Position numbers and translations under genes: made by a program
Shown: one piece after another, positions 44,052-53,491 of the stretch
How the letters are laid out: each line of letters begins with the position of its first letter
Position numbering within the stretch: position 1 is the stretch's first letter
NCBI GenBank assembly: GCA_018365995.1
Contig: JAGZIY010000009.1
Location: 16,321 to 80,320, forward strand
Length of the DNA: 64,000 nt
Reading direction: 5' to 3'
From: Butyricicoccus pullicaecorum
GTDB lineage: Bacteria > Bacillota > Clostridia > Oscillospirales > Butyricicoccaceae
The notes under the pieces: model-generated
What the model saw: only the letters and a program-made list of their open reading frames with translations
What the model was told of the DNA's origin: nothing
Databases searched by the model: none

Positions 44052-45521
44052 ATGGATTTTGAAAATAGAAATACAAATGAGAAGCCAGAGGGGCAGCAGG
44101 AGACGCTTTCAGAGCAGAACTCTGGCGCACAGCAGCAGGACAACAATCAACCAATTTCCGGCATCGCTCAGCAGAGACAAGACCCATTTGAACAGCGCGT
44201 CAATGCAGGCACCCATCCTTATACGACCTATCAGGAGTGGATGGAAACCGAACGCAAGCGCACTGCCAAGCAGGAAAAGCATAAGGAGCGTGCGGAAAAG
44301 AAAAAGAATAGAAATCACAAGCCGATTTTGATTGTGGGATCCATTGCAGCAGCCTGTGCACTGTTTGCAGGCGGCATTGCTCTTGGCGGTGCAATGCAGG
44401 ACGGACAGAACATGGAAACACGAACTGCGTTGAATCCCAATTTGCCGAGCGTTAGCATTTCTGCACCGAGTAATACCATGAGTACGAGCGCGAGCGGGCT
44501 TTCGGGTGAGGAAATTTATGCAAAGGTATCGCCGTCAGTGGTCTCTGTGCAGGCAGTCAATTTGCAGACTGGTAATGGCGGAACAGGCTCAGGCGTGATT
44601 ATGAGCGCAGATGGCTATATCATTACCAACCAGCATGTTGTCACCGATGAAAATACGGGTGCTGTACTGGACAAAATTACGGTCATTATGTCGGACGGAA
44701 CCAATTTACCCGCAGCGGTCAAGGGTGTAGACCAGCAGACCGATCTTGCCGTGCTGAAAGTGGAGCCGGGTGACATCCAACTCACACCAGCAGAGTTTGG
44801 TGATTCCAACAATCTGAAGCCGGGTGAGGAGGTCTTTGCAATCGGTTCGCCCGGAGGTTTGGAACTTGCAAATACCATTACCGGCGGGCATATCTCGGCA
44901 CTCAACCGTGATATCACCATTGATGACCGTGTTATGAGTTTGATTCAGACAGATGCGGCAATCAATCCGGGTAACTCGGGCGGTGCACTCATCAATAAGT
45001 ATGGTCAGGTCATTGGTATCACCTCAGCAAAGCTGGGTATCAGCTACTTTGAGGGATTGGGCTTTGCGATTCCAATGGATACAGCGAAACCAATCGTGGA
45101 TGAGTTGATTCAGTTTGGATACATTGCAGGACGTCCGCAAATCGGCATTTCGGGCAGAAATGTCAGCGAGCAGACAGCGGCTGCCTACGGGATTCCGCAG
45201 GGCGTGCAGATTGCACTGGTAGACTCCCGTTCCAATGCCGCGGCAGCAGGTGTGCAGGTCAATGATATTATTATTGGCGTAAATGGTAAAACCATCACAA
45301 ACATGGACGAAATCAATGAAGTGAAGGACAGCATGAAGGCAGGAGATAAAATCACGCTCAAGCTGTACCGCCTCTCAACGGGCAAGGAATTTTCCGTTTC
45401 CTTTGCGCTCAATGATCAGCATGATCTTGAGGGCGCAGATCCAAACCAGCAGTCTGTGCAGCAGGTGCCGCAGCAGGAGCAGTATTATAACAATCCGTTC
45501 AGTTATTTCTTTGGCAGATAA
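44052..45521 (+). CDS. htrA: membrane-anchored HtrA/DegP-like serine protease
   Basis: 489-residue surface quality-control protease. A long Gln/Glu/Asn-rich cytoplasmic N-terminus (1-90), one transmembrane helix (about 92-114), then trypsin-like domain with catalytic His 195 (TNQHVV), Asp 231 (TDLAVLK) and Ser 309 (GNSGGAL), and one C-terminal PDZ domain (about 370-460). Located right behind a two-component system, as htrA is in CssRS-like secretion-stress circuits. TTCAT repeats 11 bases apart before the gene (near 43967-43982) may be regulator sites. Confidence 0.95.
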   Translation: MDFENRNTNEKPEGQQETLSEQNSGAQQQDNNQPISGIAQQRQDPFEQRVNAGTHPYTTYQEWMETERKRTAKQEKHKERAEKKKNRNHKPILIVGSIAAACALFAGGIALGGAMQDGQNMETRTALNPNLPSVSISAPSNTMSTSASGLSGEEIYAKVSPSVVSVQAVNLQTGNGGTGSGVIMSADGYIITNQHVVTDENTGAVLDKITVIMSDGTNLPAAVKGVDQQTDLAVLKVEPGDIQLTPAEFGDSNNLKPGEEVFAIGSPGGLELANTITGGHISALNRDITIDDRVMSLIQTDAAINPGNSGGALINKYGQVIGITSAKLGISYFEGLGFAIPMDTAKPIVDELIQFGYIAGRPQIGISGRNVSEQTAAAYGIPQGVQIALVDSRSNAAAAGVQVNDIIIGVNGKTITNMDEINEVKDSMKAGDKITLKLYRLSTGKEFSVSFALNDQHDLEGADPNQQSVQQVPQQEQYYNNPFSYFFGR

Positions 45522-45527
45522 GATTAT

Positions 45528-45566
45528 TTTTCAGGCTGTGTTCCTATAATGGGAACACAGCCTTGT
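45528..45566 (+). terminator. terminator of htrA
   Basis: AGGCTGTGTTCC pairs with GGAACACAGCCTT around TATAAT. Confidence 0.82.
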
Positions 45567-45689
45567 TGCAGTTTTAGATGCGATTGTTCGAATAAAATTT
45601 ACAAAAAAAGATAGGCTTTTGAAAACAGTAGTGTTATAATGAAAACAATAATGAGAATGCGGAATTACCGTATGCTGGAGGAAATCAAA

Positions 45690-46340
45690 ATGAAATCGGT
45701 ATTGCTGATTGGTTTGGGACGTTTTGGACGTCATATGGCGGCAAAACTCAATGAGATGAACCATGAGGTACTTGCAATCGACATCGATGAACAGCGTGTC
45801 AATGATGTACTGCCTGTTGTAACCAGTGCGCAGATTGGAGACAGCACAAATGAAAATTTTGTGGCTTCTTTGGGCGTTCGTAATTTTGACTTGTGTGTGG
45901 TTGCGATTGGAGATAATTTTCAAAGTTCGCTCGAAACTGTTGCACTGCTCAAGGACTATGGTGCGCCGTTTGTTGTAGCGCGTGCGAACCGTGATGTCCA
46001 TGCGAAATTTTTGCTGCGTAATGGTGCCGATGAGGTGGTATATCCAGAAAAAGAAATGGCAATTCGTTCGGCGGTCAAATATAGCTCGGACAACGTGTTC
46101 GATTATATTGAGCTGACCGGAGACTATTCCATTTATGAGACACCCATTCCAAATGCGTGGATCGGCAAAACGATTATAGATTTGGGTGTACGTACCCGAT
46201 ACCATATCAACATTATGGCACTGCGCCGAGGTTCGGAATTACTTCCGCTGCCGCGTCCAGACCATATTTTCCGCGGCGATGAAACCATGCTGATTTTGGG
46301 CGCCAATAAGGATTTGACCAAATTTATGCAGCGTAGATAA
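45690..46340 (+). CDS. ktrA: KtrA/TrkA-type RCK regulatory subunit of K+ uptake
   Basis: 216-residue cytosolic ring protein gating a potassium channel. RCK_N with Rossmann motif GLGRFGRHMAAKL (about 9-21) binding NAD/ATP, then RCK_C from about 135. No membrane partner (ktrB/trkH) is encoded next to it in this window. Start 45690 follows CTGGAGGAAA. Terminator downstream. Confidence 0.9.
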   Translation: MKSVLLIGLGRFGRHMAAKLNEMNHEVLAIDIDEQRVNDVLPVVTSAQIGDSTNENFVASLGVRNFDLCVVAIGDNFQSSLETVALLKDYGAPFVVARANRDVHAKFLLRNGADEVVYPEKEMAIRSAVKYSSDNVFDYIELTGDYSIYETPIPNAWIGKTIIDLGVRTRYHINIMALRRGSELLPLPRPDHIFRGDETMLILGANKDLTKFMQRR

Positions 46341-46383
46341 ATACTTCGGCACATCGGAGGTTCCGCTGTTTTTCGGACGAATA

Positions 46384-46432
46384 AAGGGTGAGAAGTCTGT
46401 TTTCAGGCTTCTCACCCTTATCTTTTTTGGAT
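46384..46432. terminator. bidirectional terminator
   Basis: AAGGGTGAGAAG.CTG pairs with CAGGCTTCTCACCCTT around TTTT, between convergent ktrA and the GTPase genes. Confidence 0.85.
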
Positions 46433-46478
46433 AGAACCGCATCACAGCCAAAAGGCAGTCTGTTCGGCGCAAATCGCT

Positions 46479-47429
46479 TTAGTTAAAGTAGACGATTTCC
46501 TGCTCTGCCGGCTGTGCAGGCTCCAGATGTTCGCAATAAAGAACAGGACCGTCACCGCGGTACTGCGGCACATACTCCACGCCAACCTTTGCCGTGATGG
46601 TCAGCCAGCCCCTATTTTTGACTTGCTCGGTATTTGCGCCTTTGCATAGGAAGCCTATGAACTGTACATCATCGGCACAGCAGACCATTGCAAAGCGTCC
46701 GGGGACAAAAAGGTGCTCGCGTGCCAGTTCCACAGGCTTGTACGCCATAGCTTTGAATTTTACGGTTTTGCCCTCGTATTTTTCAGGACTGCTGGTGGCA
46801 TCTACATACCAAAGACCAAAGTCTGTATCCTTGATTTCGATGACCGGTGCATCGAGGTCAAAGGGCTGCGGCATGTTGTCACGATAGTCCTCAGAACCGC
46901 CGTTTACATCGTCTAAAAAGATGGTAGCACGTGGATTCATCGCACGGATATTTTTCTTGTACAGCATATCCTTGAGCGCATCTGTGCAGCGGTTAAAGAC
47001 AATGAGGTCTGCCATGGTGAGCTGCTCAAACATGCGAGGCCCAAGGTTGTTGGAATACAGTTCAAAGGTCTGGGCGTTGACCGTGGCAACGATTTGATAG
47101 ATAGGCCATTCGGGGGGCAGCTTGCCCTCTAGAAAGCCGGAAATCTCCCACATTCCATTGAGTTCGATGAGCACGCGGTCAGGATTGTATTTTTCACCGA
47201 GGTCGCGGAAAAAGCGCAGGGTCAGCGCGGACGGTTCCTCGACAGGGATCAGTGTGGTACGGGCAGCCGCAAGCAGTGCGGGGTCGTACTCCTCCATGCC
47301 CTCCTCGCAGACAATGAGGAGAGAGTGCTCCTCCTCTGTGAAGTCGGGGTCACGCAGGATATCTTGAATAAAAGAGGTTTTTCCGCTTTCCAAAAAGCCG
47401 GTAAACAAATAAACTGGAATTTCTTTCAT
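46479..47429 (-). CDS. COG0523/CobW-type GTPase fused to DUF1980-like OB domain
   Basis: 316 residues. N-terminal G3E GTPase with Walker A GFLESGKTSF (10-19); the metal motif CXCC usual in COG0523 is missing (IVCEEGMEEY in that region). The C-terminal part from about 200 (KDTDFGLWYVDATSSPEKYEGKTVKFKAMAYK) resembles the TIGR03943/DUF1980 family that pairs with metal permeases. It follows the His-rich GTPase gene by 3 bases, forming an operon. Likely in zinc or other metal homeostasis; exact metal unknown. Confidence 0.8.
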   Translation of the reverse strand: MKEIPVYLFTGFLESGKTSFIQDILRDPDFTEEEHSLLIVCEEGMEEYDPALLAAARTTLIPVEEPSALTLRFFRDLGEKYNPDRVLIELNGMWEISGFLEGKLPPEWPIYQIVATVNAQTFELYSNNLGPRMFEQLTMADLIVFNRCTDALKDMLYKKNIRAMNPRATIFLDDVNGGSEDYRDNMPQPFDLDAPVIEIKDTDFGLWYVDATSSPEKYEGKTVKFKAMAYKPVELAREHLFVPGRFAMVCCADDVQFIGFLCKGANTEQVKNRGWLTITAKVGVEYVPQYRGDGPVLYCEHLEPAQPAEQEIVYFN

Positions 47430-47432
47430 GGC

Positions 47433-48521
47433 TTACACTCCAAACAACTCCGCAATGCGGTCGGTATCCAAATCAGCGCCAATCACGCACAGACGACCGG
47501 TATAATCTGCTGCACCGTGACGGATTTCAGGCTGACCGGGAACGAAGTCAAAGTGGATCCAGCTTCCGTCTGGAGTGGGGACAATACCCTTTGCGCGCAG
47601 AACCGTGCCAAGAGAAATATCACCCAGCGCGGACAGAATGGACGATAGCTGTTCCTCGGTATACTTGTGCGGGGTTTCCTGTCCCCAACTCTGGAACACT
47701 TCATCGGCATGATGATGGTGATGTTCGTGGTCATGACAGCCGCAGCCACAGCCCTCTCCATGTTCATGGTGGTGCTCATGTTCATGGTGGTGCTCATGTT
47801 CATGGTGGTGCTCATGTTCATGGTCATGGTGGTGTTCATGCTCGTGGTTGTGGTGGTGCTCATGCTCATGATGGTGTTCGTGTGCATGGTGCGTGATTTC
47901 ATGCAGTACCTCAGCGGTCAGGGAGTGGCTGTCCTCCATAACCGACAGAAGCTGGCTGCCAGACAGCTCGTCCCACGGAGTGGTTACGATGCGTGCATTG
48001 GCGTTGTGCGCACGGAGCATGGAAACAACAGTCTCCAAACGGTCATCTTTTACAAACTGGGTACGAGAAAGTAGAATCGCACCTGCGTGCTCGATTTGAT
48101 TGAGGAAGAACTCACCGAAGTTCTTGATATACATTTTTGCCTTTTGCGCATCGGCAACCGTAACAAAGCTGTTGAGAGATACAGGCTGCTGCTCGGCAAT
48201 GTTTTGTACAGCGGCGATGACATCGGACAGCTTGCCGACGCCGGACGGCTCAATGATGATGCGGTCTGGGTGATAGGTCTCAATAACCTCTTTGAGTGCC
48301 TTGCCGAAATCACCCACCAATGTGCAGCAAATGCAGCCGGAATTCATTTCAGTGATTTGGACGCCTGCATCTTTGAGGAATCCGCCGTCAATGCCGATTT
48401 CACCAAACTCGTTTTCAATCAGTACGACCTGTTCACCGCGCAGTGCCTCGGACAGCAGGCGTTTGATGAGTGTTGTTTTACCGGCGCCGAGGAAACCAGA
48501 TATAATATCAATTTTTGTCAT
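47433..48521 (-). CDS. COG0523/CobW-family zinc GTPase with long His/Glu tract
   Basis: 362 residues. G3E GTPase: Walker A GFLGAGKTT (9-17), metal motif CICC (Cys 63, 65, 66). A His/Glu-rich insert of about 65 residues follows (about 204-268), then CGCGCHDHEHHHHH and a C-terminal CobW domain. The tract would bind many metal ions. Three 18-base tandem copies at 47761-47814 encode part of it. COG0523 proteins (ZNG1, YciC) deliver zinc to client enzymes under limitation. An imperfect palindrome at 48553-48567 in the leader could be a metal-regulator site. Confidence 0.9.
   Translation of the reverse strand: MTKIDIISGFLGAGKTTLIKRLLSEALRGEQVVLIENEFGEIGIDGGFLKDAGVQITEMNSGCICCTLVGDFGKALKEVIETYHPDRIIIEPSGVGKLSDVIAAVQNIAEQQPVSLNSFVTVADAQKAKMYIKNFGEFFLNQIEHAGAILLSRTQFVKDDRLETVVSMLRAHNANARIVTTPWDELSGSQLLSVMEDSHSLTAEVLHEITHHAHEHHHEHEHHHNHEHEHHHDHEHEHHHEHEHHHEHEHHHEHGEGCGCGCHDHEHHHHHADEVFQSWGQETPHKYTEEQLSSILSALGDISLGTVLRAKGIVPTPDGSWIHFDFVPGQPEIRHGAADYTGRLCVIGADLDTDRIAELFGV
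47761..47814 (+). repeat. three perfect 18-base tandem repeats within the His-tract
   Basis: Unit TGTTCATGGTGGTGCTCA, three identical copies, each six codons on the minus strand rich in His/Glu. The flanks have partial copies. Confidence 0.95.
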
Positions 48522-48643
48522 AAAAAAAGACTCCTTTCCGAGAGTGAACAATATATGTTAACCATATCATACCGCGATTGCCGCAAAAAAGAAAGGTTAT
48601 TTTTGTGAACATGAGCGGACTTGACAAAGAAATTTGGAGAAAT

Positions 48644-48674
48644 AAAAATACTGCCCGTTTCAGAGCAGTATTTA
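48644..48674 (-). terminator. terminator of the ftsW/PBP operon
   Basis: Minus strand AAATACTGC pairs with GCAGTATTT around TCTGAAACGG, followed by TTATTT. Confidence 0.7.
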
Positions 48675-48736
48675 GGTGATAAATGATAGAGTCGTGATGC
48701 GCCCAAAGATGGCTGCTTGCAGAGAGAAATATTGTA

Positions 48737-50113
48737 TTAGTATTTATCTACGCAGGCACGCAGTACGGTTGCAGCGATTTCGCCTGCAACCGATGCGCCG
48801 CCGCCGCCGTTCTCAACAAGAACGATAAACGCATAGGGGTGTGCAGGATCGTCCAGAAAACCGGTGAACCAAGCGTTGGGCCGCTTGCCGCCGCCTACTT
48901 CTGCCGTACCGGATTTCGCACCAACATCAAGTTCACGGAAGCGTTCCTGACCATAAGTCTGCACGACATTATTTTTCAGCATGGCTTTGACGGTAGAAGC
49001 GGTTTCGGGCTCGATGAGTGTGTCTGTTTGCTTTGTAGAAGTCCATGACGAGGGCAGACCAGTGTCACGGCTTGTAACACTGGCAATGAGCCGCGGAACG
49101 GCAGCTGTGCCCTCATTTGCAATTGCCCCCATAAAGGTCATCATGTTGGCGGGGTTCACCGTGTCGGTATACTGCCCGACACCAGACCAGCCAAGCTGCC
49201 CCTTATCCGCCTTGGATACGTCATATTTGCCTGCGGCAGTTTGAATCCCGCTGATGGACATACGGCTGGTCAGTCCGGCTTTTTCCACATAGTGGGTCAT
49301 GGTCTCGCCGCCCATTTCTGCGGCAAGCTGTGCAAATACACCATTACAGGAATTTGCAAAGGCGGACTGGATATCCATTTTGCCATGCGGCTTGGGGCAG
49401 GTAATGATAGAGCCGCCGACCTCGGTTTCACCGGTACAGCGGAAGGAGCGGCTTTTGAGGTCTGCAATGTTTTCGAGTGCAGCCGACAGCGTAACCGTTT
49501 TGAAAATAGAGCCGGGAACCTGTGCGGAGGACAGGAAACGGTTGAGATAAACACCGTTAAATGCTTCACTTTGCGTATCGGATACACTGGGCGGATTCAT
49601 GGGGTCAAAGGACGGTGTGGAAACCATACAGAGGATATCACCCGTTTTATAATTATAGACCCCAACTGTACCCTGACGTCCATCTAACGCCTTGTAGGCC
49701 GTTACATTGAGCCCTGCGTCTATGGTGAGTGCAAGTGTGTGGCGGGAGCCGAGAGGAGAATAGCCGCCTGTAATCAGGTTATAGCCGGAGAGCTGGTCGG
49801 CAAAGGCGGTGAGTGCTCCGGTCCCGATATTGCCCTGCGGGTCGCCCACTGCGTGCAGGGTTGCCTTGCGCACGGTAGCGTCTGGATAAAAGGTACGCGT
49901 ACCGTCTTTGACTTCGGACAAAACGTCACCGTCGCGGTCGGTAATAGTACCACTTAACAGCTGTCCGCTGTTGCTGTACATGTGACGGTTAAAGGGGTAG
50001 GACGCCCAAACACTTGCTTGAGTTGCATATCGAAAACAAAAGAGCCCCAATCCGGCAACGAGTGCTAGCGCAATCAGCAGACACAGCGCTGCTCGACGCT
50101 CAATCTTCCTCAT
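48737..50113 (-). CDS. class B penicillin-binding protein (FtsI/PbpA-type transpeptidase)
   Basis: 458-residue peptidoglycan transpeptidase. N-terminal transmembrane anchor (about 9-28), a short dimerisation region, then the transpeptidase domain: SxxK at 202-205 (Ser 202, SIFK), SxN at 255-257 (SCN), and KSGTAE near 400 for the KTG motif. Its start overlaps the 3' end of the FHA-RodA gene by 14 bases, the usual SEDS-PBP pairing for elongation or sporulation septum synthesis. Short length resembles PbpA of actinobacteria. Confidence 0.92.
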   Translation of the reverse strand: MRKIERRAALCLLIALALVAGLGLFCFRYATQASVWASYPFNRHMYSNSGQLLSGTITDRDGDVLSEVKDGTRTFYPDATVRKATLHAVGDPQGNIGTGALTAFADQLSGYNLITGGYSPLGSRHTLALTIDAGLNVTAYKALDGRQGTVGVYNYKTGDILCMVSTPSFDPMNPPSVSDTQSEAFNGVYLNRFLSSAQVPGSIFKTVTLSAALENIADLKSRSFRCTGETEVGGSIITCPKPHGKMDIQSAFANSCNGVFAQLAAEMGGETMTHYVEKAGLTSRMSISGIQTAAGKYDVSKADKGQLGWSGVGQYTDTVNPANMMTFMGAIANEGTAAVPRLIASVTSRDTGLPSSWTSTKQTDTLIEPETASTVKAMLKNNVVQTYGQERFRELDVGAKSGTAEVGGGKRPNAWFTGFLDDPAHPYAFIVLVENGGGGASVAGEIAATVLRACVDKY

Positions 50114-51893
50114 AATATGTGTCCTCCTCGTTTTTCAGCTCACGCCGTGATGGCAGGCGAATGGCAAAGCTGGCGTTTTGTCGGGTGTCGGAAGCCTTCA
50201 GGAAGGCGAGAAGTCCCCATGAAGCGAGCATAGAGGTACCGCCGTTTGAAAGGAAAGGAAAGGTGACACCAGTGAGCGGAAGGATATCGACTGCACCGAA
50301 TACATTGAGGCAGGTCTGGAATACCATGAGTGAGGTGGCGGCACATGCTGCAATGGTGTAAAAGCTTGAGCGTCCTGCGCGGCAGGCGCGCACGGCAAAG
50401 ACGGCAAGTGTTACAATACAGAGCACGGCAAGCACTGCAATAATGAGTCCCCATTCCTCACAGATTTTACAGAATACCATATCGGTGTCGGCGGCGGTTA
50501 CGCGAAGCCAGCCATTGCCCGCGCCCACGCCGACCAGTCCGCCCGAAGCTGCTGCGGTCAGGGAGTGGGTTTGCTGAAAGCCAGCGCCGTAAACGTCCTC
50601 CCAGATATGTCCCCAGCTTGCAAAACGCCGCATCACATGAGGCTTTACAGAGAGCAGAACGAGTACACCAGCGCCGCAGCCGCCGCAGATGAGGGCGAGT
50701 GTTGTCCAGTCACCGGAGCGCAGAAAGGCAATGACGATAAAGGTGACAAAGAAGATTGCGGCTGCACCGAAATCGTTCATGAGTGCAAGACAGCCTAGAC
50801 AGATGAGGGTCAGTGCCATAAACAGTCCAAGGTTTTTCTTGCGAAACAGGCGGTCAAGGGTAGCAGAGCCTGCAAAGATGTAACAGATTTTGGCAAGCTC
50901 TGAGGGCTGGAGGGACATACCGCCAAGGGTGATCCAGTTTTTTGCGCCGCCGTCTGCGCTGCCGAACACAAGGGTAGCGGCGAGCAGCAAGACTGCAATG
51001 ACTGCCATTGGACGGCGCAGCATATTTGCACGCCGCAGGTCGCGCAGAAACCAGCCCAAAATCAGAAAGCCAATGAGTCCCAGCACAACCGAGATAAATT
51101 GCTTGGGAACAGAGGAGGGTGCAAAGGACGCGGTGACAGCAAGACTGAGCGTGCAGAGAAAAAATGCAATGATTTCCATTTCAAAACCGACACGGCGAAA
51201 TGCGCGTAAGGTCAGGCAATAGACCCACATGAGTGCAGTCATGCCGACAAAGATGAGCGGCAGCGCAGGGTGCGCTTTGTCTCCAGTCGAGATAATGAGC
51301 TGGATACAGGTTAGGATTTGGAAGAAAGTCATGAGAATGAGCAAGCCCCACGGAGAAACTGGTCTATCCTGACGGGCGCGGCGCTCCATACGTGCCTGCT
51401 TTTCCTCGGGTGAAACCGGCTCCAAACGTGCTGTGATATCCGCAAAGGAAATTTGATCGCCAAAGTGCACAGCAAGCGGTTCCTCGGAAGGCACGGTACG
51501 ATTGCGTACATAGGTGCCCGAGGTGGAACCCAAATCATAGACCTTCCAAGTATCATCAGGCTGGCGGATCAGTGCGGCATGCGTGCGTGAGATTGTGGGG
51601 TTGTCGATCATAACATCGGCAGTTTTTTGCCGTCCGATGATATTTTCCCAGTGGGTCAGCGGTACACGCTGGTCACCGGAAAAATGCAGATACGCCCAAA
51701 CCTCTGCTGTATGCTTAACCGACAGCAGAGAACGGATTGCAGATACCAAAATCAAAAGACCGAGGACAGGCAGTACAAAGCGCACGACCGTTGTATACCA
51801 GACACCGACAAGAGGCACCTGCTGTACAAGACCATATAGCCCGTCCATACCGGCTTGCAAGGATTCGTGCAGTCCAGTGAAAAATTCAGACAA
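50100..51893 (-). CDS. FHA-fused FtsW/RodA/SpoVE-family glycosyltransferase
   Basis: 597 residues. One N-terminal transmembrane helix (about 34-54), a cytoplasmic FHA phosphothreonine-binding domain (about 66-158; conserved GR 87-88, SRTH 102-105, Asn 131), then a SEDS polymerase core with about ten helices and the family motifs MSLQPSELAKICYI and FLSNGGTSMLASW. The TTG start at 51893 is nine bases after GGGAGG. With the PBP downstream it forms a SEDS-PBP pair. The FHA domain suggests control by a Ser/Thr kinase, not encoded here. Confidence 0.92.
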   Translation of the reverse strand: MSEFFTGLHESLQAGMDGLYGLVQQVPLVGVWYTTVVRFVLPVLGLLILVSAIRSLLSVKHTAEVWAYLHFSGDQRVPLTHWENIIGRQKTADVMIDNPTISRTHAALIRQPDDTWKVYDLGSTSGTYVRNRTVPSEEPLAVHFGDQISFADITARLEPVSPEEKQARMERRARQDRPVSPWGLLILMTFFQILTCIQLIISTGDKAHPALPLIFVGMTALMWVYCLTLRAFRRVGFEMEIIAFFLCTLSLAVTASFAPSSVPKQFISVVLGLIGFLILGWFLRDLRRANMLRRPMAVIAVLLLAATLVFGSADGGAKNWITLGGMSLQPSELAKICYIFAGSATLDRLFRKKNLGLFMALTLICLGCLALMNDFGAAAIFFVTFIVIAFLRSGDWTTLALICGGCGAGVLVLLSVKPHVMRRFASWGHIWEDVYGAGFQQTHSLTAAASGGLVGVGAGNGWLRVTAADTDMVFCKICEEWGLIIAVLAVLCIVTLAVFAVRACRAGRSSFYTIAACAATSLMVFQTCLNVFGAVDILPLTGVTFPFLSNGGTSMLASWGLLAFLKASDTRQNASFAIRLPSRRELKNEEDTYYEED

Positions 51894-52123
51894 TCGAAGA
51901 TTCCTCCCTTCGAGCGGGGTAATGGGTATTGATATATCATTATAACACAGGGATTTGAAAGCGTAAACTGTGATTTTGCAACAGAAAAGAAGCATATGGG
52001 AGAAATCTCTTAAAAAAATGTTGAGAGAATACCGCAAAGAATGAAGAAAAGATGATAAATTTATTGTTGCAATTTGGGTGAAATGTGCTATCCTTTGAGT
52101 AGTATTATTTGGGGGGATTGATT

Positions 52124-53491
52124 ATGGAGCGTATGCTGCGGGATAGGCGATTTTATCAGACATTTATCGTTTTAACGGTCTCACTGGCATTGCAGAATTT
52201 ATTGACCTATTCGGTCAATCTGGCGGATAATATTATGCTTGGGCGCTTTTCACAAGATGCGCTGTCCGGCGCATCGCTTTGCAATCAGCTGCAATTTTTT
52301 CTGCAAATGCTGGTGCAGGGTGTTGGAGAAGGTATCGTTGTTCTGGGGGCACGATATTGGGGAAAGAATGAATTAAAGCCTGTGCCGCATGTGATTGGTG
52401 CGGGACTTCGCTTTGGTGTGGGGATCGCGGCGGTCATGTTTGTCGGAGCACTCCTGTTTCCGGAACAAATCGTGCGTATGATGAGCAATGACGAAGCTGT
52501 GGTTGCAGAAGCGGTCGCATATCTGCGTATCATCTGCTATACCTATGTCATTTTCGCCCTGACTAACATGCTGACCGTATCTCTGCGTACCATTGGCATT
52601 GTCAAGCTGGGATACATTATTTCGGCATCTACCCTGTGTATCAATATTTGTCTCAACTATATTTTGATTTATGGGCATTTTGGTGCTCCCACATTGGGGA
52701 TTCGCGGCGCGGCAATCGCAACACTGATTTCACGCATTGTGGAACTGCTCATTGTAGTCTGGTATCTGTGGAGACGTGAGCATACCCTGCGGCTCAATGT
52801 GCGAAAACTCATATATATTGATACCAGCTATATGCAGGACTATATCCGAATAGCGCTTCCCGTTTTGATTACACAGGCACTGTGGGGATTTTCCTCTATT
52901 GTACAAACAGCGATTGTGGGAAATATGGAAAACTCAGCGCTGGTTTTGCCGGCAAACTCGATTTCGGTATTGGTGTTCCAGATTCTATCGGTTGTGGGAT
53001 ATGGTGCCGCCAGTGCCGCTGCGATTTTAACAGGCAGGACATTGGGAGAAGGGAAAAAGGAAAAAATCCAGCAAACGACCTTTACATTTCAGGTGATTTT
53101 CTGCATCATTGGCGTGTGTACGGGGCTTGTGATTTTTCTGTCCCGTGAACCGGTGCTGATGATTTATGATACACTGACGCCGGAGGCTGCCAAGCTGACC
53201 AGTCAGTTCATTGTGGTTTTGGCAATTACCTCTGTGGGGACATGCTACCAGATGGCGGCAGACTGTGGTATTTTGCGTGCGGGGGGAGATACCAAGTTTG
53301 CCATGTGGAATAATATGGTGTTTACTTGGCTGATTTGCTTGCCAGCGGCAGCACTCGCTGCATTTGTATTTCATCTTTCGCCAGTGGTGGTATTCTTCTG
53401 CCTGAAAATGGATCAGCTTGGAAAATGTCCGGTTATCTTTCTGCGCGTGCGTTCGGGGAAGTGGATGAAGCAGATTACGCGGAACGAATAG
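52124..53491 (+). CDS. MATE-family exporter
   Basis: 455-residue membrane protein with 12 helices. N-terminal motif LTYSVNLADNIMLGRFSQDALSGASLCNQ and a middle repeat typical of NorM/DinF-type MATE. Independent of the one at 19.4 kb (low similarity in the flanking motifs). Start 52124 follows GGGGGGATTG. The C-terminus ends RSGKWMKQI; no terminator is evident before the island. Confidence 0.9.
   Translation: MERMLRDRRFYQTFIVLTVSLALQNLLTYSVNLADNIMLGRFSQDALSGASLCNQLQFFLQMLVQGVGEGIVVLGARYWGKNELKPVPHVIGAGLRFGVGIAAVMFVGALLFPEQIVRMMSNDEAVVAEAVAYLRIICYTYVIFALTNMLTVSLRTIGIVKLGYIISASTLCINICLNYILIYGHFGAPTLGIRGAAIATLISRIVELLIVVWYLWRREHTLRLNVRKLIYIDTSYMQDYIRIALPVLITQALWGFSSIVQTAIVGNMENSALVLPANSISVLVFQILSVVGYGAASAAAILTGRTLGEGKKEKIQQTTFTFQVIFCIIGVCTGLVIFLSREPVLMIYDTLTPEAAKLTSQFIVVLAITSVGTCYQMAADCGILRAGGDTKFAMWNNMVFTWLICLPAAALAAFVFHLSPVVVFFCLKMDQLGKCPVIFLRVRSGKWMKQITRNE

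Noticed and set aside
47761..47814. Short tandem repeats as a possible CRISPR array
   Set aside because: No spacers; repeats are contiguous and encode a His/Glu tract in a GTPase.
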